Part shown: positions 23,563 to 33,550 of the stretch, in pieces
Layout of the letters: each line of letters begins with the position of its first letter
Position numbering within the stretch: the first letter of the stretch is position 1
Assembly: GCF_018873765.1 (NCBI RefSeq)
Contig: NC_057921.1
Span: forward strand, 68,499,557-68,563,556
Source: Telopea speciosissima
Lineage: Eukaryota > Streptophyta > Magnoliopsida > Proteales > Proteaceae
Direction of reading: 5' to 3'
Length of the DNA stretch: 64,000 nucleotides
Notes under the pieces: model-generated
What the model was told of the DNA's origin: nothing
The model's input: only the letters and a program-made list of their open reading frames with translations
Database searches by the model: none
Translations under genes and position numbers: made by a program

Positions 23563-24024
23563 ATGGATGGAAGGGTAAAAAATATAAGGAGTTGGATGAT
23601 TTTAAACTTTGGTATACAGGTGATAAAAGTAATAGAAGTATATAAAGATTTAAAACGTGATGTGGTGGTTATGAAAAGATTTGAGAATAGGATTATATCC
23701 GTCAAGCTTGTGTTGGAGAAAGAGGTTGTCAATATAATTAGCGCTTACGCATCCCAAGTTGGATTGAATGTGATACAATTTTGGGAACACATGGATGGTT
23801 TAATGCAAGGTTTTAGTCAAGGAGAAAAGATTATTACAGCGGGAGACCTGACTGTACATGTTGGGACAGATTGTAGAGGCTATGAAGGCGTACAAAGAGG
23901 ATATGGTTTTAGAGAGAGGGAAAAGGAAGGGACTTCAATTTTAGTTTTTGCTGTGGCTTATGATTTATCCATAGTAAGCACGTACTTTGGAAAGAGACAG
24001 GGACATTTAGTACAAGGAGGATAA
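23563..24024 (+). pseudogene. RTE endonuclease (APE-type) remnant
   Basis: The frame includes DLKRDVVVMKRFENRIISVK, NIISAYASQVGLNVIQFWEH and the catalytic-region motif GDLTVHVG (GDLNGHVG in related elements, so the conserved Asn is changed to Thr). The upstream piece with CIQENGWKGKK lies in another frame. The normal catalytic Asn in GDLN being lost supports inactivity. Confidence 0.8.
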
Positions 24025-24130
24025 GGTTTTAGAGAGAGGGAAGAGGAAGGGACTTTAATTTTAGCTTTTGTTGTGGCTTATGACTTATCCATAGTAAGCA
24101 CATACTTTGGAAAGAGAGGGCCATTTAGTT
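23891..24130. repeat. 120-bp tandem duplication inside RTE endonuclease region
   Basis: The unit from TACAAAGAGGATATGGTTTT to about 24010 recurs from 24011 (TACAAGGAGGATAAGGTTTT) with scattered substitutions, through CTTTGGAAAGAGA. Because both copies have diverged, the duplication is not recent. Confidence 0.85.
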
Positions 24131-24240
24131 ACCTTTAAAAGTGGGCATCATAGTAGCCAAATAGATTTCTTTCTAAATAGAAGGACTCAGGTTGTTATGC
24201 AAGAATTGTAAGGTTATACCGAGGGAGAGTGGTGGAGGGC

Positions 24241-25142
24241 TGATGGGGGAGAAGGGGAAAATTGGGAAGAAATTAGAATTGCAGGGAGAGAGAAGAAATC
24301 GCACAAGAAGAGGGGGGTGGGGAAGAAAGCTCGCACACAACCTGTAAGCTACTCAAATCATAACTCAACTATTCCATATTCAATCTGTCTTTCTCGGTTA
24401 CAATCTGGTATTTTAAAGATGAAATGAAAGTCTACTAATGTAACTCTAGAATTGAAATAGAACTTGACTCTATCTTGGACTTTAGAAATAAAATCCTAAC
24501 TCTAACTCTACCACGACTCCATCAACGACAATAAAAGAAATTATAAAATAAATCAAACTCTTAATGGACCCAATTACAAAATAGACCATAAAGTAAAATA
24601 TGCTACTGAACTATAAATCAAATTGGACCCGGTTCATCCTTGTGTGGATACCCAAATGGGTTTGGGTCGCCCCAAGGTAGTGCACCTACATCAACTCCCC
24701 CGGTGTTGAGAAAAACTTGTCCATGAGTCTTGTAGAACGGAAGAATTAAAAGCTCAAGAACGGGGGCTATTGGCTCCATGTCTGCAACTTGAAGAAAATC
24801 CAAGATCTAAAGCTTTGGGGTTGCATCAATGTCTGGAAAATCATGGGGAAGGACGAACTCATGATGGAGAGTAGCGTTCATTGCACTGGATTCCATCATT
24901 ACCTGATCCACAATCTTCTCGCCTTCTGTACCCACTATTTGTTGTTCTGGTTGAGGTTGCATCTCTGGTGTGCCTCCATTGGCTTAAAACAAACATCATT
25001 AATTAACCCATGAAGATTAAATATCTGGCTCATGTGAAAAGGATGTAAGGTGCTCAAGTTTCTGTCACGATCAATGATGCCCCTTTTGTACTTCCAACCA
25101 TTAGCGACCCAATTTAATAAATACGTGAACATAGTTAAAGAT
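24241..25142 (-). mobile_element. LTR retrotransposon fragment (one LTR plus 3' internal end) inside RTE LINE
   Basis: On the minus strand a putative LTR of 453 bp runs from 24693 (TGATGTAGG) to 24241 (CCCCCATCA), bounded by TG...CA with the 5-base inverted ends TGATG/CATCA. It is preceded by the polypurine-rich AACACCGGGGGAGT, as expected of a 3' LTR. Further internal sequence extends to about 25142, where RTE sequence resumes (WRRSIVVPIYKNKG). The other LTR is missing, so this is a truncated insertion. The lineage is not identifiable. Confidence 0.6.
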
Positions 25143-25552
25143 ATGGAGGAGAAGCATTGTAGTTCCAATTTATAAAAATAAAGGAAATATTCAAAGCTAT
25201 AATAACTATATAGGCATAAAACTTATGAGACATGCTATGAAGTTATGGGAGAGTTATTGAAACTCGCTTGAGACAAGAAACTACTATTACGGAAAACCAA
25301 TTTGGTTTTATACCAGGAAGATCTACCAAAAGCTAATTATTTACTTAGGAGACCCATGGAAAAAGGATCTCCACATGGTCTTTATTGACCTAGAAAAAGC
25401 TTATGATAGAATTCCAAGAGAGTTAATTTGGCATGTACTATAGAAGATGTGTTTCAAGTAAATAAGTGAACATAGTTAAAGATATGTATAATGGTATGGT
25501 GACTAGTGTAAGAAAGGTGGGGGTCAAGACAGTGAATTCTCAACTATTGGGT

Positions 25553-25719
25553 TACATCAAGGATCAGCTTTAAGCCCCTATTTCTTTGCGCATATCATAT
25601 ATGAACTAACCAAAGACATTCACGATCAGATTACATCAAGGATCAGCATTAAGCATTTAAGCCCTTATTTGTTTGTGTTTATCATATATGAAACAACCAG
25701 AGACATTCAAGATCAGGTC
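25553..25719. repeat. ~80-bp tandem duplication in RTE reverse transcriptase region
   Basis: TTACATCAAGGATCAGC...CATATATGAAC...GACATTCACGATCAG is followed directly by a second version ending GACATTCAAGATCAG. It duplicates the region encoding the LHQGSALSPYLF block just before the catalytic box. Confidence 0.8.
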
Positions 25720-26146
25720 CCTTAGTGTATGCTTTTTGCTAATGATAATGTTTTGGTGTATAAAACAAAAGTAGGAATTAACGCCAAATTAGAATTATGG
25801 AGGTCAACATTGGAATCAAAAGGTTTTAAGATAAGTAGAATGAAAATGAAGTATATGGTGTGTAACTTTAGTTACACTAGGACAGATAATGAGTTGGAGA
25901 AAATTGATGAGAGGGAGATTCCGCAAAGTGACTATTATAGGTATCTAGGCTCAATCGTAAATAAAGAAGGAGAAATAGAGGATGAAGTTATACAGAGAAT
26001 TAAAATAGAATGGATGAAGTGGAGAGGTGCATCCAGAGTATTTTGTGATCGACGCATTCCTATAAAAGTTAAAGGAATTTTTTATACGACAATCATAAGA
26101 CCGACTATGATGTATGGCACAGAATGTTGGGCACTTAAGAAACATA

Positions 26147-26310
26147 AAGGGCATACCCAGTGCATGGGGCTCCCGCCACCGTGGAGTCTAGGGAGGGTCA
26201 TAATGTACGTAACCTTACCCCCGCTTCGCAGAAAATTTGTTTCCCAACTCAAACCCACAACCACTATGTCGTAATGGAGCAACCTTACCATTGCACTGAT
26301 GGATGAGAGC
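26147..26310. mobile_element. Au-SINE-like insertion in RTE LINE
   Basis: The segment AAGGGCATACCCAGTGCATG, GGTCATAATGTACGTAACC, TTACCCCCGCTTCGCAGA, AACTCAAACCCACAACCACT and ACCTTACCATTGCACTGATG follows the layout of the widespread plant Au SINE. It interrupts the RTE frame between TECWALKKH and MRMSRWMCSK, which are contiguous in the family. A tRNA-like origin is known for this SINE family; promoter boxes are too diverged to be sure here. Confidence 0.65.
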
Positions 26311-26660
26311 AACTAAGTATAGCTAAGATGAGGATGTCAAGATGGATGTGTAGTAAAACTAAAAAGGATAAAATAAGGAATGATCAAATTAGAGCTGATT
26401 TGGGAGTAGCTCCAATATATGATAAGTTGCGAGAAAGTCGTTTGAGGTGGCATCGCCTTGTACAACGGAGGCCTTTAGATGCTCTAGTACAAAGGAGCGA
26501 TTTGATTCAAATTGAAGAGGCTAAAAGAGCCAAGAGCAGACCTAAAATGACTCTGGGAGAAGTAGTGAGGAAAGGCATGCATTGCTTAGGCCTTGTATCA
26601 TAAATGGCTTTGAATAGAGCTGATTGGAGGGTAAGGATCCATGTGGCCGACTAGGATTCC

Positions 26661-27790
26661 ATACAAAAGCTTCACAGTATCAGCTTGTTGAAGATCACCA
26701 GGGAAAGATAAATTTAACACACAACTCCTCAGCCTAATCATACCAACGCTAGGTCGTTCATAATAACAAGGCCAACCACAACCCATTGGCTAAGCACATG
26801 CATGTGAGACGGCCTACCACTGTTGGAGATTGAGGTCTTAGCAACATGTTGTGCTAGTCAACTGTCTGATATTGACTTTTCACAAGTCTTCCTGAGATGG
26901 GAACTACTTGGCAGAGGCAGACAGTCAAATTGAGATAATATTTCCAGGAGACATTAAATATAGGGAGCATTCCATTATGCCATTCTTTCTATCCTCTTTA
27001 CATTTGTATAAGCTACATCTCTTATGACAGAAGGGTTTTCCATTTACTTTGATTCTAGATAAACCTTTAATCTACATCAAAAAAGAGAGAATTCACAATT
27101 CACATTTATTTTATTTCGCTAAAGCTTCTGACAGAAAACCTAAGAACACCCTCCTCCTATATCTAGGCTTTGGACTGATATTTTGAATAACACTAGAAAG
27201 AGTATGAATAGTAAAAAGTACAAAGCAACAAAAAGAAAAAAAGGAAATATGGTATTAACAGAACTGTATATTGTAGCACAAACTTTCACCTCAATGGAGG
27301 GTAAGAAACTTTTGCATCAATGAAAAATGAAATAATTCCTCAGATATATCATATATCAGAAACAGCTTTGCTAATGTGATTACATCTAAACAAAACTCAC
27401 ATGGGCGGTTGCAACACATGCACAAAAGAAAGTACCCTTTTCTAGGGGGTGGGGGGAGAGAGGAATCACACATAGGGCTTTTCTAACATTAAAGCATGTG
27501 CAGAGGTTCTGGTATTCTGGACTTCCAGTCACTATGTAACTAACAAATAACCATAGGTAAAACACACACAGAAAAACCATAAACCGGGTTTGGGGGGGAG
27601 GGGACACAAACTTAGGCTGAACAAGAACTCCAAGCCTCCTATAAAAGATTGACCAATGAAACCAAAGTAATTCCTACCTCGACCTCCTTCCCAATGCAAT
27701 AACTGTGAGCTGTCCTTTTCCACCGCATTTTTCAAAAGTCGGAGCCCAGAGGGAGCTACCAGTCCAACAGTATCAATAATCCTGAATTAA
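26661..27790. other. Intergenic / 3' flank of the seven-TM gene; no gene seen
   Basis: AT-rich sequence without a supported coding region. The part next to 27791 is expected to be the 3' UTR of the minus-strand membrane-protein gene. Confidence 0.5.
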
Positions 27791-29113
27791 TCATAATTCA
27801 AACTCGTCTTCCAGCTTCAGCGCTTCAGCAGCAGCTTCCTCCTCTTCATCATCAATTACAAAATATGGATTGTGCGCCTCAGGCCTGAATTTATACCCTG
27901 TGAATATGTAGAATGCAAGAGTTGCCAATTCTCCGGCCACCACACTTGTCCACATATAACGGTATGACGTGATAGTCACCAAGGCGTAAACCACAACGCG
28001 TGTGAAGTAAATGTAGCAGATAACAACAATGTAGTATTGCCGGAACAGCGTCAACTTCATCAAGTTTACCGCAGCCTTTCCATCAGTGCGAGCAGCCTCT
28101 CGCAGATTCTTAATGGACCACACAATAGGGAACAGCACAGCGCAACAGCAAATAACATCAACAAGCAGGAACACCTGTTTCCACGTGATCCAGTCCTGTG
28201 CATAGGGTCCGCTCTCATCGATCACGACCTGTGCTATATTCGCAACCACCTGGAGAGGGATCACAATCATCAATACCTTCTTCTCCTTGTTTTGCAGATA
28301 CGGTTTCAGGAAGGACCAGCCCGTTCCGATCAAGACAATCAAGGTGAACAGCGTAATTCCTTTCAAAAAACTGAAAATGTAAAAGAGGACATCCCAACCG
28401 TGAGCGCTGCCGGTGCGCTTAATGTAGGATTTGTCCTCTGCCTCACATAGAAGATTCAGCGCCTTCAGGATAACCACGGCGAGCATAAAGAAATGGATCC
28501 GGAAGACAGTCAACCGCTTCTTGTGAAGGATGTAGATCCAAAGGCCCGCCATAGAGAAATAAACCAAGAAAAACATAAAGTAAAGTCTTGGGAGAAAGGT
28601 CGCACCGGCTGATAAGTAGTCGCGGCTACCGGTCTTAGGATCGAGATTATACATGGCAGACTGAACATCCATAGAGACCTGAAGCTGTTGAAGGCAGTTG
28701 GCGAAGACGAGGGTGAACTGATTCGCATCGGTCTCCGAAAAGACAAAACCGAAGCTTTTAGCACCTTTGAGACGATCAAAGGTGTAGACAACCTTGACGA
28801 GATCGGATTGGAGAGCACATGTGATGTCCAGATCCTGGATCTGTTGAAGGACATGGATCCAGGAATCTCTGGTGCTGAGGAAGAACCCAACCTGTTGGAG
28901 ATCGAGTTCCGGACTGGGGTTAGAGAATGAAATTTGGGAAACGTTGAGTTCGAGACGACCTGTGTGGGTGAATCCAAACTCATCGAAAGGGATGATGGAT
29001 CGATCGTCGGACCTTATCTCCGAAAAACGAATCTCAGCGAATGCGAACGAGAAGAAGAACGAAACGAGGATGACTACGATGAAGAACCGAGAGAATTGAT
29101 AAGAGATCGCCAT
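27791..29113 (-). CDS. GPR107/Lu7TM-family seven-transmembrane protein (CAND6/7-like)
   Basis: A single 440-residue frame starts at ATG 29113. Residues 1-26 are a signal peptide (VVILVSFFFSFAFAEIRF). A luminal N-terminal domain of ~145 residues follows, then seven hydrophobic segments (about 171 to 410), including FLPRLYFMFFLVYFSMAGLW, FRIHFFMLAVVILKALNLL, VLMIVIPLQVVANIAQVVID and SVVAGELATLAFYIFTGYKF. The C-terminus is acidic (DDEEEEAAAEALKLEDEFEL). This is the Lung-7TM/GOST architecture. Arabidopsis relatives were listed as candidate GPCRs (CAND6, CAND7), and animal relatives act in Golgi and trans-Golgi trafficking, so an endomembrane trafficking role is most likely. The frame is intact with normal length. 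The promoter region abuts the Mutator-like element at 29477. Confidence 0.9.
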   Translation of the reverse strand: MAISYQFSRFFIVVILVSFFFSFAFAEIRFSEIRSDDRSIIPFDEFGFTHTGRLELNVSQISFSNPSPELDLQQVGFFLSTRDSWIHVLQQIQDLDITCALQSDLVKVVYTFDRLKGAKSFGFVFSETDANQFTLVFANCLQQLQVSMDVQSAMYNLDPKTGSRDYLSAGATFLPRLYFMFFLVYFSMAGLWIYILHKKRLTVFRIHFFMLAVVILKALNLLCEAEDKSYIKRTGSAHGWDVLFYIFSFLKGITLFTLIVLIGTGWSFLKPYLQNKEKKVLMIVIPLQVVANIAQVVIDESGPYAQDWITWKQVFLLVDVICCCAVLFPIVWSIKNLREAARTDGKAAVNLMKLTLFRQYYIVVICYIYFTRVVVYALVTITSYRYMWTSVVAGELATLAFYIFTGYKFRPEAHNPYFVIDDEEEEAAAEALKLEDEFEL

Positions 29114-29467
29114 TTTTACGAGACCTGCGTATCAGATCTCAAATCTCTCGCTTGTCTCACTCTCTTAACTTGTCTGACACTCCGATGCTTCCATTAAGAC
29201 TCCTTCCCTAGTCCCGACTCTCCAAGGGAGAAAGAACCCTTCAACAAACAACTGAAGAACAGCCCGTGATAGGCGAATCGATTCTTTTGTGGTGAAGGTA
29301 TGCTTACTAACAACCCTGAAGCACGAGGAATTTTCATGGTCTCTCATCACAGTTTGATTGGAATCTTCTTCATTGAAACGTGACTGCTTCTGCTTGATTA
29401 AAACGCTAAATAGATGCTGCGAACCTCATGAGCTTTTGTCCCCAGAAACAAAAAACAAAAAACATTA
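29114..29467. other. Upstream region of the seven-TM gene
   Basis: About 350 bases separate the ATG from the target duplication of the Mutator-like element. This should hold the 5' leader and proximal promoter. No clear TATA box is seen. Confidence 0.45.
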
Positions 29468-29476
29468 AAAATAAAA
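29468..29476. repeat. 9-bp target-site duplication (left) of outer MULE
   Basis: AAAATAAAA immediately precedes GGATAAATTAC; the identical 9-mer follows the right end at 31276-31284. Confidence 0.75.
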
Positions 29477-29635
29477 GGATAAATTACATGTTACCCCCTG
29501 ATTTTCAAACGAAATTCAAATCACCTATAGTTTTCAAACGAAACTCAAATCACGTCTTGATTTTTTTAAATACTCGTCTGTCCCCCTTGCAGTTATGATG
29601 AAGTGAAAAGATTATTTTACCCTTAAACTAAAACA

Positions 29636-29644
29636 TTAAAATTA
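29636..29644. repeat. 9-bp target-site duplication (left) of nested MULE
   Basis: TTAAAATTA abuts the left end and recurs at 29989-29997. Confidence 0.8.
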
Positions 29645-29988
29645 AAATAAATTACACATCCCCCTGATTTTCAAATAAAACTCAAATCACCCCTTGATTA
29701 GATCCCAATATGATAAATTAGTCCCTACCATTAGTTTTATGCTGATGATGTCAACCAATTAAATAAATTTAAATTTCTCAACTACCTTGACATCCAAACA
29801 TAGATTTTGAAAGTCAGTATCGTAAATTTAATTTTAATATTTTAATAAAAAAATAAAATAGTCCTTCATACTAATAATTAACAGCAGGCTAACACTGTTA
29901 CTATAGAGGGACTGATTTGAGTTTTTCCAAAAACAAGAAGATGATCTAAGTTTTGTTTGAAAACCAAGGGGTAATATGTAATTTATCC
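29645..29988. mobile_element. Nested 344-bp Mutator-like MITE inside outer MULE
   Basis: The right end GTAATTTATCC (29978-29988) and the left end AAATAAATTACACATCCCCC are inverted repeats related to the outer element's ends, continuing through CTGATTTTCAAATAAAACTC against the complement of GAGTTT...TTTGAAAACCAAGGGG. A perfect 9-base duplication, TTAAAATTA, flanks it. It is non-coding and of the same family as its host element, so one relative inserted into another. Confidence 0.85.
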
Positions 29989-29997
29989 TTAAAATTA
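29989..29997. repeat. 9-bp target-site duplication (right) of nested MULE
   Basis: TTAAAATTA directly follows the right end TTTATCC and matches 29636-29644. Confidence 0.8.
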
Positions 29998-30056
29998 AAT
30001 TTATAGTTCTACCCTTCCTTCAACTTCAATTCATTTCTTCTCTTCCATCTTCTTCT

Positions 30057-30256
30057 TCCACTCATCCCTCCGCTACCCCGAAGTTCGTGCCGCCGCCGCT
30101 GCCTCCACACTGTCGAAGAACTCCGGAAGCCCCCCTTTGTCGACTAGCGCGATAGTATGGACTTGTTGGATTGGTTGGGTGCTTTCTTCGGCTTCCAACA
30201 TGACAACATCCGCAACCAGAGGGGGCACCTGCCCTCCCAATCAAAACTGATAAGAG
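30057..30256 (+). pseudogene. Captured callose synthase (GSL/CalS) N-terminal fragment
   Basis: Translation gives HSSLRYPEVRAAAAA, then after a frameshift VEELRKPPFVD, a TAG stop, and RDSMDLLDWLGAFFGFQHDN followed by IRNQRGHL. This is the start of the vta1-binding/FKS1-dom1 region of plant callose synthases of the CalS11/CalS12 (GSL1/GSL5) type, where PSLRYPEVRAAAAALR and DLLDWLGLFFGFQxDNVRNQ are strongly conserved. Callose synthases make (1,3)-beta-glucan at the plasma membrane; the piece here covers only about 65 of ~1,770 residues. The frameshift, the stop and a small deletion after RNQRGHL rule out function. GC content is higher than in surrounding transposon sequence. Confidence 0.82.
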
Positions 30257-31275
30257 AAAGAAGAAAAATAAACACAAATCATTTCTGAAATTTGTCATCG
30301 AAGACCAGAAACTCACAATTACTAAAACCATCGAAGACCCTTTTGAGGAATGCAATTCAAATAAAAAATAGATCTTTTCTTCCCCAAAAGGCATCTCTTT
30401 GAAAAAGTAGGATTTAGGGGAAGAAAATCTGAAAGGGTGAAAAGAAAAAGGATTTAAAAATTGGAATACAAGAAAAAAAAAAAAAAGCCATGATAAGAAA
30501 ACGGGAAAAAATGTAGAAAAGAAAGGGATTCTAGAGATGGGTATTACCCAATGTCTTAGGGATAAGAAAGTTTAAGAGAAACCTGCATTTTTAGAAGCCA
30601 TGAAAATAGAGAGAGATAGGCAAAGGGTGAGAGAGAAAACAGAAATTTTTGGCACTTAGATCATATAAAAGAAGAGCCACGACAGGAAATCAATCGGTCT
30701 GAGGTGGAATTTTCATGGAGATATTTTTGTTCGGAGTGAAGGTCTTGAACTCAGGCACTGTTTGGAACATGAGTTGAAGAGGTGGGGTTTGAATCAGGGT
30801 AGTTCAATTCACTGCAGAAGGGTTGACATCTAGGATGCTCGATCATCGTGACCCCTCCATTAATGACCTCCGTCGTGAGCTCCGCCACACGTCCCTCTAT
30901 CTCCTCGTCGTGACTCCTCCATTGTTTTCCATTTCTTCTGGTCCGCCGCCATTATCGTCTACCCAAACCTTAGATCTCAAACAATAACCTTCCATCGACA
31001 ATACCAGGAGAGGAAAACTAATGAAATCAAGCTAAAGAGTAGACCTGAACAAACAAAACAACTGAAAACATAAAGCCTTTCCAGGTCTCAGAAGTTAAAG
31101 CTCTTCTTCTTTTTCTTCTCTCCGGTGAACTACCGCTTGAGATTGAGTTGCAAGTCTGAGGAAGAGGAGGAATTTGGGATTTTAGTTACAAGTAAACTTA
31201 TAAATCAACATTGATCAAGGAGTCAAGGAGTGATTTGAATTTCGTTTAAAAATCAGAGGTGACTGTAATTTATCC

Positions 31276-31284
31276 AAAATAAAA
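31276..31284. repeat. 9-bp target-site duplication (right) of outer MULE
   Basis: AAAATAAAA follows TAATTTATCC directly. The low complexity of the site lowers its weight, but length and position are exactly as expected. Confidence 0.75.
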
Positions 31285-32560
31285 AATAAAAAAAGAACCC
31301 TATGAGCTTTACTGCCTTACTAGTTTCAAAACCACCAGTGGCAGAAGGTTTTTAAAATCCATGGAAGGCATCCTCTCAAGAGAATCGGATCAGCCATTGT
31401 CCATTCGATTCTAGTCATTTCGGCGATTTTGGAGCGTTTGTTTTTAAAAGACTTTTGGGATCAGATCTTTAGGTTTTAGATTTTTAGAGGTTGTTTTTAA
31501 CATTATTGAGATTGATTCTAGTTGAAGATACCGATTTGATTTACGATTTCAAGTTTAAATCCTTTTCTCAGACCTACGTGTCAAATAGAAGATAGTTTGG
31601 ATTAACCGCATCTCAAATTTTATGTTCAAAGATTAAATCATATAGGGGGTGGTAGAGTCTACATGACTAGAAATGAGATTGATCCTTTTGGAGCCAAGAG
31701 GCTAAGTTCGTCAAATCTATCCACACAGTCAGGTGTTTGATGCTTTTTTTTTTCGTTGATAAGATGACTTGTGCAATTGCTTGTCCTTCCGCTTCATCTG
31801 CATTTTCTACATATCTATGATAATGTATTCTCCCATGCATGTCCATGAATTGGATCTACTCGATGGTCCATATACCCTCTTGATAGTTTTGGCTTTTTTG
31901 ATATTTTGTTTTGTTACTTGACAAACTCTATTAGACCCCAATCTTGGCATATGAATAACATATGGCATCATTTGAATGATACACATATAGGTTGGTGATC
32001 CGGATAAGATTATATTACCATTTGTACCACTTGCTAAAAAAGATTCAAGACAATTACTGCCCGTAGCAAGAAGTCCTCTATTCCCAATTCCCCTCCCCTA
32101 CTGCGTGATATGATCTTCGCAATCACCTCCTCCACCATGTGTTCTTTGTGTAATTTTTTGAAGTAAAGATTAGGCAGGTAATTTAGTAAATTAAAATCCA
32201 TTTTTTTATGTAATTTTTCTAGCTTTCTAATTTTTTGGGCCGGGTTGCGGCCTTGTGGGCATGGATTTAGTAATGATCTAGATAGGTGGTAGAGCCAATA
32301 GCGTAATGACATGTGGCTATCAATACTAATATGGATTTAATAATTTTTTATTAAAAATAATAAAAATGATAAAAAAAAATTTGCCGATCACTAAAATTGG
32401 TATCAGTCTTTGGGCTGGCTTGCCTTTTTTTTTTTTGTTGGGTTGGGTACTTGGGTTTGGGTCTTGGTATACAGTGAAAGTGAGACGTTTGCCAAACGGA
32501 CGGTGAATCGGCGAGTAATAGTGCAGACTTGTGAACAGTGAGGGACTCGGTTAAACCATT
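31285..32560. other. Intergenic upstream of LIF2-like gene; no gene seen
   Basis: AT-rich sequence with GATTTTGGAGCG/GATACCGATTTG words near 31380-31560 that may be another decayed GATCGG-type repeat. The right part should contain the LIF2-like promoter. No TATA box is obvious. Confidence 0.45.
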
Positions 32561-32678
32561 TTCGCCCTGAATTTTTTTTCGTTTCATGGTCCGAAGATAC
32601 AATTCAACCAACAGGAGAGAGCAGGAGAAAGCGAGGACGACAAAACGCATAAACTGAAATCGAAGTTTTTTAAAACAG

Positions 32679-33507
32679 GTAAGCAGAGCCTCGCCATATA
32701 TTCCAATCTTCTATTTGTTTCTTATATAATTTATTTTATTCGTCGCGCCATATTGTTCTCTCATTCTGAATAGATTCGTCCGATTTTGATTGTTTTTAGT
32801 ATCTGGTTTGTTCCTCTTTCTATTTCTGCTTAAGTTTTACTCCGACCATGGAACCTTAACGCTCTTCCCGTTAATTTGCTTTATTGGGTTTTTTTTTTTT
32901 TTGTTGACTGAGCAGTGTTTCCTCTGTTGTTTCTATTTTCATCATTTTTCTGTTGCACCATTTTTTTTTTCAGAAAAATTTATTATTCCCTTATTCATCT
33001 TATGTTTTTTTAATTTATCCTCCTGATGAACGCAAATTCTCTGCTTGTTTCCTCTTGAGTCATTTTGGTTGATTATGTGAGCTATTTGTGTCGGGTTGTG
33101 TGCATAGTGGAAACAAAAATTTATTATCATGTTGATGTAGTTATTAGGATTGTGATGTTTTAAGATGCAATATATGTCTAAACGGTGAGAAAATCTCTTG
33201 TCCGTCTTGCACATGTGGGGATCCACTTTGTTTGCTGTTCTCATAAAACCGCGGATTACACATCAGTGGAATAATATTCTACCTATCTCTGTTTAAATCA
33301 ATTTTTATTCAACCCATTAAAGGAAATCTTGATTTTTCTCTCTGGGAGCATAACTCATGTGGCCCAAATTCCATTCAAGTTCTTGTTACTCTGCAAATCC
33401 TGTTGGCCTTATGCTTATATTCTCATCCACCTCATATCCATATACCTGTATTATGCAAATGCTCCTGGCTTCTGTGTGTCCTCCACAGTTGCCGTGCAAG
33501 TTTGCAG
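32679..33507 (+). other. Probable 5' UTR intron of the LIF2-like gene
   Basis: AAAACAG|GTAAGC at 32678/32679 is a strong donor after a leader-like stretch. A T-rich interval follows, and TTTGCAG ends at 33507, 43 bases before the ATG. 5' UTR introns are common in this gene class. The assignment is inferred from splice signals alone. Confidence 0.5.
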
Positions 33508-33550
33508 GTGGTCTAGGTGGTGGATGACGACTAGTGGCATCTGAGGAGCC

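Larger units (their letters stand above)
23478..26660 (+). mobile_element. Decayed RTE-type LINE with nested insertions
   Basis: Plus-strand remnants run in family order: LTGKNLELIDVMRRR-like start, endonuclease pieces (IISAYASQVGLN, AGDLTVHVGTDCRGYEGVQR), a gap filled by an LTR-element fragment (24241-25142), then reverse transcriptase pieces ([45 protein letters not shown]) and the C-terminal region (YRYLGSIVNKEGEIEDEV, RLRWHRLVQRRPLDALVQRS). The catalytic FADD box reads FAND, and many stops and frameshifts occur. A SINE-like insert splits the C-terminal part at ~26147-26310. Two internal tandem duplications (120 bp and ~80 bp) are present. RTE elements normally encode one endonuclease-reverse transcriptase polyprotein; this copy is inactive. 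Confidence 0.88.
29477..31275. mobile_element. Pack-MULE-like transposon with captured callose synthase fragment
   Basis: The left end begins GGATAAATTACATGTTACCC and the right end is its complement (GTAATTTATCC at 31265-31275). Both arms then share CTGATTTTYAAACGAAATTC AAATCAC-type text for ~55 bp. It is flanked by perfect 9-base direct repeats AAAATAAAA (29468-29476 and 31276-31284); 9 bases is the Mutator signature, although this one is low-complexity. Inside are a second MULE (29645-29988) and a callose synthase-like fragment (30057-30256). No transposase is present. After removal of the nested element and its duplication the unit is about 1.45 kb. Confidence 0.85.
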
